63,952 nt of DNA. Source: Terribacillus saccharophilus. Lineage in GTDB: Bacteria > Bacillota > Bacilli > Bacillales > Amphibacillaceae. The number at the start of each line of letters is the position of its first letter. The first letter of the stretch is position 1. Below the pieces are notes generated by a model, which worked only from the letters and a program-made list of their open reading frames with translations, was not told the origin of the DNA and searched no databases. Shown one piece after another: positions 24,146-33,296 of the stretch. A program made the position numbers and the translations under genes. The stretch is from assembly GCF_002272075.1 (NCBI RefSeq), contig NZ_NPBJ01000001.1, positions 1 to 63,952 of the forward strand, written 5' to 3'.

Positions 24146-24475
24146 CTTACGTCTCCTTTTGTTTTTTCTAATTATTCTCATTATAAAATCCCCTTGTGTA
24201 CATTATGTGTTGTCTTGCATTTCTTTTTGAATAAAATAAATATTGACATGAGATCGATTCCAGAATGTATGCTTCAGTCGTATTTATTACAAGTGAAGGA
24301 GATCTGATATATGTTAAAACTGGTCGTAATGGAATAGGACGCAAAGAGGGGAGCTTCGCTAAAAAAGCTTTCTGTTGAAACACATAAAGAAAATTGTGTA
24401 CTGCAATTCAAAATGAAATAAGATACATTTTATACACTATTAAATTAATAAGTTTGGCAAAAGGAGCGTCTCACA
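24146..24475. other. Spacer without a recognised gene
   Basis: A 37-codon frame near 24262-24375 (starts MYASVVFITSEGDLIYVK) has no ribosome binding site and matches nothing I know. The AAGGAG site before the VOC gene is at 24463-24468. Confidence 0.3.
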
Positions 24476-24856
24476 ATGAAAATTGAGCATATTGCAATCT
24501 GGGTGAAAGATATCGAGCGAATGAAGAACTTTTATATGAGATATTTTGGAGCAGAGAGTAACAGTTTGTATGTGAATGAAAAGAAAGGATTTGCTTCTTA
24601 TTTTCTAACTTTTTCGAGTGGATCCAGATTGGAATTAATGAAGAAAGTGGGGGTCAATAAGGAAGTGCTGTCTAATCAATTGGGTTGGGCGCATGTGGCT
24701 TTTTCTGTTGGAAGTAAAGACGAGGTTGATACGTTAACCAAAATGATTAGGGAGGACGGTTACACTATCAAAGGTAATCCTCGCACTACAGGTGATGGCT
24801 ACTATGAGAGCGTTATAGAAGATCCTGAAGGAAATACTGTAGAAATTACTATATAG
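24476..24856 (+). CDS. VOC-family glyoxalase-like protein
   Basis: The 126-aa protein has one VOC module: [27 protein letters not shown] at the N-terminus with a His ligand at position 5, a middle SRLELMKK strand bearing a Glu, [18 protein letters not shown], and [19 protein letters not shown] with the final Glu. The pattern is that of a metal-binding glyoxalase I-like or fosfomycin-like enzyme. Substrate unknown. Confidence 0.84.
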   Translation: MKIEHIAIWVKDIERMKNFYMRYFGAESNSLYVNEKKGFASYFLTFSSGSRLELMKKVGVNKEVLSNQLGWAHVAFSVGSKDEVDTLTKMIREDGYTIKGNPRTTGDGYYESVIEDPEGNTVEITI

Positions 24857-25133
24857 GAGGAATGAGCAAGGGATGTATCTACCGTAGAAAGAGAAAATGG
24901 TAGCGCGTGATTGTATCTTCAGCAAACAAAAGAATTAGTAATGAACAGATATTTTTCGGATAACAACTATCTGATTTCAAACTTGAAGGCGGTTTTATTG
25001 TCTCCTGATTATGGGGATTAGTCCTTATTGGTAAGCCTTTCAGGAGTAACAGTTACTTTTCGAAATTTAGAAAAACACACTCACATACGGGGGAAAAGTC
25101 CCTGGGTGTGAGTGTGTTTATTTTTGCAGGCAG

Positions 25134-25478
25134 TCATTCTGCCTCTTGCATATCTTTAAGCGTATTTAAATATTCTACTCCCCATGAATCCATTTCGGAA
25201 ATGATCGGGCGTAATGAATTTCCTAATTCACTAAGTTCATATTCCACTCTAGGCGGCACTTCTGCATATGCATACCGAACTAATATTCCATCTGCCTCCA
25301 TTGCTCGAAGGTTCTGGGTCAAAACCTTTTGGCTGATACCGTCTATGCTTCTACGGAGTTCATTGAATCTTTTTCTTTCCTTTAAAAGCTGCTGTAAAAT
25401 AAGTAATTTCCACTTGCTACCTATTAAGCCGACTGTCGTAGCAACCGGGCAGACTGGGAGATCTTTTTTTGCTATCAA
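25134..25478 (-). CDS. HxlR-family winged-helix regulator
   Basis: The 114-aa protein matches HxlR: CPVATTVGLIGSKWKLLILQQLLKERKRFNELRRSIDGISQKVLTQNLRAMEADGILVRYAYAEVPPRVEYELSELG. The Cys near residue 10 lies where YodB and HypR carry their redox-sensing Cys. It stands alone on the minus strand between the VOC and sulfurtransferase genes. Target unknown. Confidence 0.87.
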   Translation of the reverse strand: MIAKKDLPVCPVATTVGLIGSKWKLLILQQLLKERKRFNELRRSIDGISQKVLTQNLRAMEADGILVRYAYAEVPPRVEYELSELGNSLRPIISEMDSWGVEYLNTLKDMQEAE

Positions 25479-25747
25479 ACCGATATACCTCCATTAGTTT
25501 CAAATGGGCTGTTAGTTTAATTAATATCCTTGCAGTCTTATTGTAACTTTACGGATAGAGAGGCTGCAACTACAAAAACCTCACTAAAGGAACGTTGCGA
25601 AATAATAGTCTTTGTTGAATCAAAAAGTATTAACTTCAAGATTTTAAAGGAAACGACCATTTCTATCTAGTATATATAAGAGGATTGAGGATTTCTTAAA
25701 AATAGAGTTACATGGTTTTATTCTAATTTTGTAAGGGGTTATTTAAG

Positions 25748-26590
25748 GTGAATTTTGTTTTGAGTAAGGAATGGCTAGAGGAACATTTAAATAATGACCA
25801 GATTAAGATAGTGGATTGTCGTTTTGACTTAGGGGATCTGGAAAAAGGAGCCATGCTTTATAAAGAAAGTCATATTCCTGGAGCAGTCTATTTTGATTTA
25901 GAGAAACAGTTATCCGCTCCAGTTTCAAAGCATGGGGGAAGGCATCCGCTGCCTGACATAGCTCAGTTTAAATCTGACATTGAGAAAGCCGGAATCGACA
26001 ATGCAAAAACGGTAATTGCCTATGACGGTGGAGAAGGGTCATATGCTTCTCGATTTTGGTGGCTGCTTCAATTTTTAGGCCATGAAAAAGTATTTGTATT
26101 GAACGAGGGCTTCAAAGGTTGGGATGAGGCAGGCTACGTGACGACAAAAGATATACCTGACTATGAAACAGCTGAATTTGAAGTGAACATTAGAAATGAG
26201 ATGATGGCTTCTTATGAGGAAGTAAAAGAAGTTGTCGAACAAGAGAGAAAGTCTCCAGTACTAATAGATTCAAGAGAGGGACGACGCTACATAGGCGAAG
26301 TGGAACCAATTGATAGAATACCGGGCCATATCCCTGGCGCCATCAATAAATTTTGGGCGGAAGGATTCGAACAAGGGTCATTTAAAGATAGCAAGGAACA
26401 GAAGAAAAGATTTGCTGAGCTGGATTCTAAAGATCAAATTATCGTGTATTGCGGATCAGGTGTAACAGCTGCTCCCAACTACATTGCTTTGAAAATGGCT
26501 GGGTTTGATAATGTAAAGTTATACGCGGGCAGTTATAGCGACTGGGTTTCGTATGAGCAAAATCCCGTAGCGAAGGGGAAAAATCAATAA
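25748..26590 (+). CDS. Sulfurtransferase (thiosulfate/3-mercaptopyruvate type)
   Basis: The 280-aa protein has tandem rhodanese domains. The inactive N-terminal one includes VDCRFDLGDLEKGAMLYKESHIPGAVYFD. The catalytic C-terminal one includes VLIDSREGRRYIGEVEPIDRIPGHIPGA and the active loop VYCGSGVTAAP. The CGSGVTA loop is the mark of 3-mercaptopyruvate rather than thiosulfate sulfurtransferases. The start is GTG with AAGGGG upstream. It lies near the SAM-riboswitch sulfur locus, but no shared signal was seen. Confidence 0.9.
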   Translation: MNFVLSKEWLEEHLNNDQIKIVDCRFDLGDLEKGAMLYKESHIPGAVYFDLEKQLSAPVSKHGGRHPLPDIAQFKSDIEKAGIDNAKTVIAYDGGEGSYASRFWWLLQFLGHEKVFVLNEGFKGWDEAGYVTTKDIPDYETAEFEVNIRNEMMASYEEVKEVVEQERKSPVLIDSREGRRYIGEVEPIDRIPGHIPGAINKFWAEGFEQGSFKDSKEQKKRFAELDSKDQIIVYCGSGVTAAPNYIALKMAGFDNVKLYAGSYSDWVSYEQNPVAKGKNQ

Positions 26591-26630
26591 CAAGAAAAAC
26601 CCTAATATATCATAGATTGGAGATCTTAAT

Positions 26631-27608
26631 ATGGACTATCAATACCTTGGTAAATCTGGTTTGAAGGTGAGCAGACTTTGTTTAGGTACGATGAATTTTG
26701 GTACTACTACGGAAGAAAAGGATGCATTTCGAATTATGGATGCAGCACTTGATAGCGGTATTAATTTCTTTGATACAGCGAATGTATACGGTGCAGAAAA
26801 TCGAGGCCTTACAGAATCAATTATCGGAAGATGGTTCAAGCAAGGCGGAGGTCGGAGAGAGAAAGTGGTCTTAGGTACAAAAGTATACGGAAGCATGCAT
26901 AATGCTGCCGATGGACCAAATGATGAGGCGGGGTTGTCAGCGTATAAGATTCGGCGACATCTTGAAGATTCTTTAAAGCGCTTGCAAACGGATCACATTG
27001 AGCTGTATCAAATGCATCATATTGATCCTGCCGTTACTTGGGAAGAGCTTTGGGGAGCCTTTGAATTAGGAATAAACCAAGGAAAGATAGGTTATGTCGG
27101 CTCCAGTAACTTTGCTGCATGGCAGCTTGCCATGGCTCAATGTGCAGCCAAAAACCGTCACTTCTTAGGGCTGGTATCGGAGCAGCATAAATACAACCTG
27201 AACTGTCGATATGCTGAGTTAGAAGTACTTCCAGCAGCAAAGCATCTTGGCATTGGAATGATCACTTGGAGCCCTCTGGATGGAGGTTTGCTCGGCCGCA
27301 ATGCACTCAAAAAATTGCCGGGAAGCAGAAGTGATAAGATTGGTGATAAAATCAATGCGCAGCGTGATCAATTGGAACAGTTCGGTCAACTATGTGAAGA
27401 ATTAGGAGAAACACAGGATAACATTGCCTTAGCATGGCAGCTTGCAAATCCCGCAGTAACAGCGCCAATCATCGGGCCACGTACGATTGAACAATTTGAG
27501 AGTACATTAGATGTACTTGAAATCAATCTCGATGAATCTGTTTTAAAACGACTGGATGAGATCTTCCCAGGTCCAGGTGGTTCGGCACCATATGCATATG
27601 CATGGTAA
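26631..27608 (+). CDS. Aldo/keto reductase
   Basis: The 325-aa NADP-dependent reductase has a (beta/alpha)8 fold: LGKSGLKVSRLCLGTMNFG, GINFFDTANVYG with catalytic Asp and Tyr, VVLGTKVYG with catalytic Lys, and ELYQMHHIDP with catalytic His. It ends with the cofactor region ITAPIIGPRTIEQ-like (TAPIIGPRT). Substrate unknown. It sits 40 nt after the sulfurtransferase and may share its transcript. A strong bidirectional terminator follows. Confidence 0.9.
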   Translation: MDYQYLGKSGLKVSRLCLGTMNFGTTTEEKDAFRIMDAALDSGINFFDTANVYGAENRGLTESIIGRWFKQGGGRREKVVLGTKVYGSMHNAADGPNDEAGLSAYKIRRHLEDSLKRLQTDHIELYQMHHIDPAVTWEELWGAFELGINQGKIGYVGSSNFAAWQLAMAQCAAKNRHFLGLVSEQHKYNLNCRYAELEVLPAAKHLGIGMITWSPLDGGLLGRNALKKLPGSRSDKIGDKINAQRDQLEQFGQLCEELGETQDNIALAWQLANPAVTAPIIGPRTIEQFESTLDVLEINLDESVLKRLDEIFPGPGGSAPYAYAW

Positions 27609-27612
27609 AAGG

Positions 27613-27650
27613 AAAACTCCTGAATCCACTATGGATTCAGGAGTTTTTTT
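27613..27650. terminator. Bidirectional terminator
   Basis: AACTCCTGAATCC and GGATTCAGGAGTT form a perfect 13-bp stem around ACTAT, with T8 on the plus side and an A run on the other. It serves the aldo/keto reductase and the convergent flavoprotein. Confidence 0.85.
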
Positions 27651-28813
27651 TACTGCCGAAGAGCTGCATCTGCAAGCGAATAAACTACCGCATCATCAGT
27701 AGGCGGATTATGTAATCCAGCCCTTACATCACGAAAGTGGCGCTGCAGAGGATTGTTGGCAGACAAACTTCTGGCTCCGACTATACGCATGCAGAGATCC
27801 ACAACTTCATTAGCTTTATTGGTGACAATATGCTTAGCAGCAGCTAAATCCGGACTCATCTCAGTTCTCTTTTCAGGATGCTCAACCCACTTTCTAGCTG
27901 TAGCGTAAAGCACTTCTCTGGCGTTAAAGAGAGCGAGCTCTATTTCACCAATTTTTCTTCTAACCTCTGGGACATCCTTAGTTGGGCCTGGCAAGGAAAC
28001 AGGCTGAAATTTTGCCGCAAATTGAATAGTATAATCTCTTGCAGCAACAGCTATACCAAGATAAACAGCAGCGATCTGTAAGTACCAGCCTCTTGCTGTG
28101 GAGGTGCCTTTGTTTTCTTCTACAAGCAACGCATCCTGATCAACTAGTACGTCTTCTAAAATTAAATCATCACTTCTTGTTCCTCTCATTGCGATGCTAT
28201 CCCATGTTTCTACTACAGATACTCCTTCCAAGGAGTGATCAATTATAAAGAAGCCTTTGTTTCCAGAAGGAAGTATAGTCGCTGTGGCAATGCTGTAGTC
28301 TAAAGCAGCAGCCATGGAAGCAAAGGATTTACGGCCGTTAATTCTCCATTTCGAACCTTCCAGTTTTGCAGTTGTCCTTGGAGCAGCTCCTCTTGAAGGA
28401 CTTCCAGTGGCGTTTTCTGTTTGAACCAAGTTAAGAAGAATTTTATCATGTATGATTTTGTTGCTAAGATCCTGAAAACTTTGTTCATCCCATTTTCTGC
28501 TTTCGGCATTTTCCAGTACAACACCAAGCTGCCAGCCAAATGATAGAGCAGTAGGAGCATCACCTTGGGCAAGTATCTCTTGAACTTGTAAGTACTCTAC
28601 AAGATTTAATCCTTTGCCTCCATATTCCGTCGGCACAGTCAGCGACAAAAAATCGTTATCTTTTAACGCTTGAAAGTTATCATAAGGAAATTCACCGCTG
28701 GCATCGATATGAGCTGCACGTTGTTTGAATTCTTCAGAAAGGGTCTTTGCTTGCTGTATCACTTGATCAAACACTTTTCTTCGGTTTCTCGCATGAACAT
28801 TCTCCTTATCCAA
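27650..28813 (-). CDS. Acyl-CoA dehydrogenase-fold flavoprotein (SfnB/DszC-like), SAM-riboswitch controlled
   Basis: The 387-aa protein has the three acyl-CoA dehydrogenase domains. SLTVPTEYGGKGLNLVEY is at the N-terminus, NLVQTENATGSPSRGAAPRTTAKLEGSKWRINGRKSFASMA lies in the middle, and KHIVTNKANEVVDLCMRIVGARSL is near the C-terminus. Members under sulfur control (SfnB, DszC) act as flavin-dependent sulfone or thiophene oxygenases rather than dehydrogenases. An S-box riboswitch stands in its leader, so it is made when SAM is low. It likely frees sulfur from an organosulfur compound. Confidence 0.88.
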   Translation of the reverse strand: MDKENVHARNRRKVFDQVIQQAKTLSEEFKQRAAHIDASGEFPYDNFQALKDNDFLSLTVPTEYGGKGLNLVEYLQVQEILAQGDAPTALSFGWQLGVVLENAESRKWDEQSFQDLSNKIIHDKILLNLVQTENATGSPSRGAAPRTTAKLEGSKWRINGRKSFASMAAALDYSIATATILPSGNKGFFIIDHSLEGVSVVETWDSIAMRGTRSDDLILEDVLVDQDALLVEENKGTSTARGWYLQIAAVYLGIAVAARDYTIQFAAKFQPVSLPGPTKDVPEVRRKIGEIELALFNAREVLYATARKWVEHPEKRTEMSPDLAAAKHIVTNKANEVVDLCMRIVGARSLSANNPLQRHFRDVRAGLHNPPTDDAVVYSLADAALRQ

Positions 28814-28820
28814 TAAATTA

Positions 28821-28969
28821 AAAAAACTCTTTCGTGAGAAAGAGGTTAGGTTTATGTATGTATCTCTCTCATCTCTCAGACGTCTCTGTCTGCTGGAATT
28901 AGCACCTTACTTGAAACAAGCGGTTGCTGCAGGGTCGTTGGACCAGTTCCTATCCTGACTCTAGATAAG
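28821..28969 (-). promoter_or_regulatory. SAM (S-box) riboswitch with terminator, minus strand
   Basis: Read on the minus strand the aptamer (plus 28866-28969) shows the S-box landmarks CTTATC-AGAG, GGAACTGG, AAGGTGCTAATTCCAGCAGA and GATGAGAG. A CTCTTTC/GAAAGAG hairpin with T6 (plus 28821-28844) follows as expression platform. Binding of SAM would end transcription before the flavoprotein gene. Confidence 0.92.
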
Positions 28970-28993
28970 TGTGTTAATTCAGTTGTCGGCATA

Positions 28994-29022
28994 AATATAT
29001 GCCATATACGGAATATTGTCAA
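28994..29022 (-). promoter_or_regulatory. Promoter of the minus-strand riboswitch transcript
   Basis: On the minus strand TTGACA (plus 29017-29022), a 17-bp spacer and TATATT (plus 28994-28999) precede the S-box aptamer by about 25 bp. Confidence 0.75.
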
Positions 29023-29048
29023 TTATATATTTAATTTAGAAAACTTGA

Positions 29049-29077
29049 TTGACAGGCAATGGACTGTCCTGTATATT
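29049..29077 (+). promoter_or_regulatory. Promoter of the plus-strand riboswitch transcript
   Basis: TTGACA (29049-29054), a 17-bp spacer and TATATT (29072-29077) have the same hexamers and spacing as the divergent promoter. The -35 boxes of the two lie 26 bp apart, back to back. Confidence 0.75.
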
Positions 29078-29100
29078 GAGCTTTAATTCAATAAGCATTT

Positions 29101-29268
29101 CTTATCCAGAGAGGTGGAGGGACTGGCCCTTTGAAGCCTCGGCAACAGACTGCTGCAGTACTGTGCCAATTCCAGCAAGCTACTAGCTTGAAAGATGAGA
29201 AGAGAGTGGACGTTGTACGCCTGCGTCGACTAAGTAAGACCTCTTCTTAATCTGAGAAGGGGTCTTTT
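29101..29268 (+). promoter_or_regulatory. SAM (S-box) riboswitch with terminator, plus strand
   Basis: The aptamer (29101-29203) has the S-box signature CTTATCCAGAG, GGAGGGACTGGCCC, TTGAAGCC-CGGCAAC, TGCCAATTCCAGCAAG and GATGAGAAG. A terminator hairpin (29236-29267, AAGACC-CTTCT/AGAAG-GGTCTT, T-rich tail) follows. The monooxygenase-metNIQ operon starts at 29295. Confidence 0.95.
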
Positions 29269-29294
29269 ATTTTGTATAAAACGGAGGGGTAAAA

Positions 29295-30692
29295 GTGGTA
29301 AAACAAATCATTCTGAATGCATTCGATATGAATAGTGCGATGCACAATTCGCATGGGTTGTGGAAGCACCCAGAGAGTAAGCGGCATCGGCAATATAAGG
29401 ATTTGGATTATTGGATTGATCTTGCGAAGCTATTGGAACGCGGCAGGTTCGATGCGATTTTCTTCGCCGATGTGCTGGGTGTGTATGATGTTTACCGCAA
29501 TAGTAAAGCGCCTTCCATCCGTGACGGCCTGCAGGTTCCCTTGAATGATCCAGCTTTATTAGTTTCAGCAATGGCCAGTGTTACAGAAAATTTAGGGTTC
29601 GCGGTCACGGTGAGTACTACATATGAACCGCCATTTGGGAATGCACGACGTTTTTCCACGCTGGATCATTTGACGAAGGGGAGAGTGGCTTGGAATGTCG
29701 TGACTTCATACCTTCCGAATGCTGCCCGTAATTTTGGCTTGACCGATATGATCAAGCACGATGAGCGGTATAAGATTGCCGATGAATTTTTAGAGGTTTC
29801 TTATAAGCTTTGGGAAAGCAGCTGGGAGGAGGATGCGGTTGTTGAAGATCCGCAAAACCAAGTTCTAGTAAAGCCTGAAAAAGTGCATGAAATCAATCAT
29901 GAAGGTCATTATTTCCAGGTTGAGGGACCGCATTTGAGTGAGCCTTCTCCGCAGAGAACTCCTGTTATTTATCAAGCAGGTACGTCTGAAAAGGGACGGG
30001 AATTTGCTTCTAAACATGCGGAATGTGTATTTGTTGGAGGACCTACGCCTGAACGTATCCGTTATTATGCAGAGGATATAAGGGAAAGAGCTGCCAAGCA
30101 TGGTAGAAATCCAGATCATATTAAGATTTTCTCTTTCCTAAGCGTTATTGTAGCGAAAACAACGGAAGAGGCACACCAAAAGTATCAGGAATACATGAGT
30201 CATTGGAGCTCAGATGCAGCTAAGGCGCAATTTGGTGCAAGCGGCTACGACATTTCCGAATATGAGGAACTAGATCCTGACGAGCCGTTTACATACGGTA
30301 AAACAACCGAAGGAGGTCACTATAAAGCAGCCTCGTTGACAAAGGATGCAGCCAAGCAGCTGACAGTAGGCGAAGCATTGAAGCGATTTGATACCCCTGA
30401 CAAAAGTTTGATAGTGGGGAATCCAGAAGAGGTAGCTGATGCTATCCAGCTTCAATTCGAGGAATCTGGAGTGGACGGGTTTAATTTGAACCACCTTGTT
30501 ACTCCTGGCGATCTAGAATCTTTTATTGATCTGGTTATCCCGATTCTTCAAGAACGCGGACTTTATAAACAATTCTATAAATCAGGAACATTGAGAGAGA
30601 AATTGTTTGACTATGAATCAGGCAGACTGCCATCTGGGCATCCTGCAAGTGACTATCGATTGCCCGAAAATACCAACAGGAGAGGGAGATGA
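29295..30692 (+). CDS. LLM-class flavin-dependent monooxygenase (SnaA/NtaA/CmoJ-like), SAM-riboswitch controlled
   Basis: The 465-aa protein has family blocks AMHNSHGLWKHPESKRHRQYKDLDYWIDLAKLLERGRFDAIFFADVLG, TVSTTYEPPFGNARRFSTLDHLTKGRVAWNVVTS and PVIYQAGTSEKGREFASKHAECVF. It uses reduced FMN and O2, probably to split a C-S bond or oxidise a sulfur compound. The SAM riboswitch in front and the methionine-type transporter behind support a sulfur-salvage role. GTG start at 29295 with GGAGGGG upstream. No dedicated FMN reductase is in this operon. Confidence 0.9.
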   Translation: MVKQIILNAFDMNSAMHNSHGLWKHPESKRHRQYKDLDYWIDLAKLLERGRFDAIFFADVLGVYDVYRNSKAPSIRDGLQVPLNDPALLVSAMASVTENLGFAVTVSTTYEPPFGNARRFSTLDHLTKGRVAWNVVTSYLPNAARNFGLTDMIKHDERYKIADEFLEVSYKLWESSWEEDAVVEDPQNQVLVKPEKVHEINHEGHYFQVEGPHLSEPSPQRTPVIYQAGTSEKGREFASKHAECVFVGGPTPERIRYYAEDIRERAAKHGRNPDHIKIFSFLSVIVAKTTEEAHQKYQEYMSHWSSDAAKAQFGASGYDISEYEELDPDEPFTYGKTTEGGHYKAASLTKDAAKQLTVGEALKRFDTPDKSLIVGNPEEVADAIQLQFEESGVDGFNLNHLVTPGDLESFIDLVIPILQERGLYKQFYKSGTLREKLFDYESGRLPSGHPASDYRLPENTNRRGR

Positions 30693-30695
30693 AAG

Positions 30696-31727
30696 GTGAT
30701 AAAACTGGAAAACATCACAAAGAAGTACAGCAGCAAAGGAAAAGAAATCGTTGGCGTTGACGATGTGACATTATCCGTTAAAGCTGGGGAAGTATTTGGA
30801 ATTGTTGGGTACAGCGGAGCAGGTAAGAGTACGTTGCTGCGATGTATTAATTTATTGGAAAAGCCGACGTCCGGGAAAGTCTTTGTTGATGGAGTTAATT
30901 TGCATGAGCTGTCTCCAAAGGAATTGCGAAAAGCAAGACAGTCAATTGGCATGATCTTTCAAGGTTTTCATCTAGTCTCCTCTAAAACGGTATTTGAAAA
31001 TGTCGCATTTGCATTAAGAGCTGCCGGAGCAGACAAAAAACAGATCAAGCAGCGAGTAGAGGAGCTGCTTGCTCTCGTTGGATTGGAGGATCGAAAGGAT
31101 CAGTATCCAGCACAGCTTAGCGGTGGTCAAAAGCAGCGAGTCAGTATTGCTCGGGCGCTTGCGAACCAGCCGAAGATCCTTTTATGTGACGAAGCTACCT
31201 CTGCACTGGATCCTGGTACGACAAAATCGATCCTCTCTTTACTAAAGAAAATAAATAAAGAACTAGGTCTGACCATCGTTGTCATCACGCACGAGATGGA
31301 GGTTGTAAAAGAAATTTGCAGCCGTTGTGCTGTAATGCAGGACGGGAAGGTGGTCGAGCAAGGTTCAACCTATGATATCTTCTCCGATCCTTCTAACCCG
31401 TTAACAGTATCCTTTATCCAGACTGTACTTAATTTTGATCTTCCAGAAGAGCTATTGGGAGAGATAAACGGAAAGCTGATCAGGCTGCAATTCAAAGGCA
31501 GCATTGCTGCAGAAGCAGTTGTATCGGATATGCTTCAGGCTTTTCAGGTACGCGGCAATATTTTGCACGGAAAAGTAGAGTACATCCAAAGCATGCCGTT
31601 GGGGATTTTTATCTTGGAATTAAGCGGAAATGAAACGGAAGTGAATAAAGCAATTGCTTATCTTAGAGACAAAGTAAGTAAGGTGGAGGTGTTTGATGAT
31701 GGATCGCGTAATCGCCATCTTGCCTGA
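30696..31727 (+). CDS. metN: Methionine-type ABC transporter ATP-binding protein MetN
   Basis: The 343-aa ATPase has Walker A GYSGAGKST (~40-48), the ABC signature LSGGQKQRVSIARAL, Walker B ILLCDEATSALDP and the H-loop VVITHEM. A C-terminal NIL domain (about 265-340), the methionine-sensing regulatory domain of MetN, follows. GTG start 30696, only 3 nt after the monooxygenase stop. The imported ligand may be methionine, a sulfoxide or another small organosulfur compound. Confidence 0.93.
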   Translation: MIKLENITKKYSSKGKEIVGVDDVTLSVKAGEVFGIVGYSGAGKSTLLRCINLLEKPTSGKVFVDGVNLHELSPKELRKARQSIGMIFQGFHLVSSKTVFENVAFALRAAGADKKQIKQRVEELLALVGLEDRKDQYPAQLSGGQKQRVSIARALANQPKILLCDEATSALDPGTTKSILSLLKKINKELGLTIVVITHEMEVVKEICSRCAVMQDGKVVEQGSTYDIFSDPSNPLTVSFIQTVLNFDLPEELLGEINGKLIRLQFKGSIAAEAVVSDMLQAFQVRGNILHGKVEYIQSMPLGIFILELSGNETEVNKAIAYLRDKVSKVEVFDDGSRNRHLA

Positions 31728-32358
31728 ATTGAATCAAGCATTTCTCGAAACACTCTTAATGGTCTCCATTGCCTTGGCTGTGGCCATCTTGATCGGATTA
31801 CCCTTTGGAATACTATTATTTGTAACAGATCGCGGATTATTTCTAGAAAACGTAGTAGTGAAAAGAGTGGCTGGGCTGGTTATCAATCTCATTCGATCCG
31901 TTCCTTTCGTCATTCTGCTTGTCTTCTTACTGCCGTTTACACAATTTCTCCTTAATACGACCATTGGACCTTTAGCGGCTTCTGTATCTCTATCTGTTGC
32001 GGCTATCCCGTTTTATGCAAGAATCGTAGAGTCCTCAGCAAGAGACATTGATAAAGGTGTGATAGAAGCGGCTATTGCGGTAGGTGCTTCTCCGTGGATG
32101 ATTATCAAAAGTATTATTCTTCCGGAAGTAAAGCCTGGCTTGATAACAGGACTAACCATTACTGCCATCAGTCTGATTGGGTATTCTGCCATGGCCGGCA
32201 CAATAGGCGGTGGCGGAATCGGCGATTTGGCAATACGGTATGGGTACTACAGATACGATAATACGATCATGTTCACCACAGTTATTGTGCTGATTGTACT
32301 CGTTCAGGTTGTTCAATACCTTGGCGATCTTATAGCAAGAGTCGTATCAAAAAGATGA
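31696..32358 (+). CDS. metI: Methionine-type ABC transporter permease MetI
   Basis: The protein of about 220 aa has five to six membrane helices and the permease coupling loop (EAAIAVGASPWMIIKSIILPEVKPGLITG, EAA-x3-G). Its family-typical VNLIRSVPFVILLVFLLPF segment is present. It overlaps the metN end. AGGTGGAGGTG serves either of the adjacent ATGs (31696 or 31699). It forms the membrane channel for MetN and MetQ. Confidence 0.92.
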   Translation: MMDRVIAILPELNQAFLETLLMVSIALAVAILIGLPFGILLFVTDRGLFLENVVVKRVAGLVINLIRSVPFVILLVFLLPFTQFLLNTTIGPLAASVSLSVAAIPFYARIVESSARDIDKGVIEAAIAVGASPWMIIKSIILPEVKPGLITGLTITAISLIGYSAMAGTIGGGGIGDLAIRYGYYRYDNTIMFTTVIVLIVLVQVVQYLGDLIARVVSKR

Positions 32359-32377
32359 ATTCTAAGGGGGAACAAAA

Positions 32378-33190
32378 ATGAAAAAAGCTATCTTTTTGTT
32401 ATTTGCCGCAGTGTTCACAGCAGTCTTAGCAGGCTGTGGTTCTGGAGAAAGCAGGGCCTCATCCGATAAAAAGATCGTTTTAGGCGCAACAATTCCTTAT
32501 AGCGACATGCTTGAAAAAGGCGTAAAACCGTATTTAGAGGATAAAGGTTATTCAGTCGAAGTAAAGGAGTTCAACGATTATGTACAGCCGAATAAATCGT
32601 TGGCAACTGGTTCACTGGATGCCAATCTATTTCAGCATAAAGTATATATGGACGCCTTCGCTGAGGAAAATAATATGGAGCTGACTAGTGTTATCACAGT
32701 TCCAACAGCTCCTATAGGAATCTATTCAAATGAATTCAAGTCACTTGATGAAATAAAAGAAGGAAGCACAGTTGCATTAGCTAATGATCCGACTAATCTA
32801 GGACGCGGCCTGACTGTGCTAAGAGATAACGGGCTAATAGAAATCGATGAAAATGCCGATCCATTACGAGTCACCGAAAAAGACGTCACAAGCAATCCGA
32901 AAAATCTAAAATTCGAACCAGTTGAAGCAGCCCAGCTCCCGCGTACATTAGAGTCTGTTGATTTGGCTGCAATTAACGGTAACTTCGCTATATCAGCTGG
33001 CATCGATTTATCAACAGCACTTGCACTCGATGAGTTGCCCGAGGATATCCAGAACCGAGTGGTTGTCTCAACCGAAAACAAGGATGAACAATTTGTTCAG
33101 GATATTAAGGAAGCAGTGGAGTCGGAGGAGTTTGCCAAAGTGATTGAAGAAGAGTTTACTGAATTTCATAAGCCGGATTGGATGAAGTAA
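32378..33190 (+). CDS. metQ: Methionine-type ABC transporter substrate-binding lipoprotein MetQ
   Basis: The 270-aa NlpA/MetQ-family protein has a signal peptide with lipobox LAGC (Cys19). Family blocks are VLGATIPYSDMLEKGVKPYLEDKGYSVEVKEFNDYVQPNKSL and TAPIGIYSNEFKSLDEIKEGSTVALANDPTNLGRGL. It captures substrate on the outer face of the membrane for MetNI. It ends the riboswitch-controlled operon; an AGAGGG/CCCTCT hairpin with T6 follows (33200-33226). Confidence 0.93.
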   Translation: MKKAIFLLFAAVFTAVLAGCGSGESRASSDKKIVLGATIPYSDMLEKGVKPYLEDKGYSVEVKEFNDYVQPNKSLATGSLDANLFQHKVYMDAFAEENNMELTSVITVPTAPIGIYSNEFKSLDEIKEGSTVALANDPTNLGRGLTVLRDNGLIEIDENADPLRVTEKDVTSNPKNLKFEPVEAAQLPRTLESVDLAAINGNFAISAGIDLSTALALDELPEDIQNRVVVSTENKDEQFVQDIKEAVESEEFAKVIEEEFTEFHKPDWMK

Positions 33191-33199
33191 TAATTTTAA

Positions 33200-33226
33200 A
33201 GAGGGGGGATTTCCCTCTCTTTTTTG
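33200..33226 (+). terminator. Terminator of the metNIQ operon
   Basis: The AAGAGGG...CCCTCTCTT stem is followed by six T residues, right after the metQ stop. Confidence 0.7.
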
Positions 33227-33296
33227 TGTATGTTTAATATAGGTAATCTTCAATTTTAAATCTGTAGATTGGTTAAAAAGAGGAGGAATAATTGTC

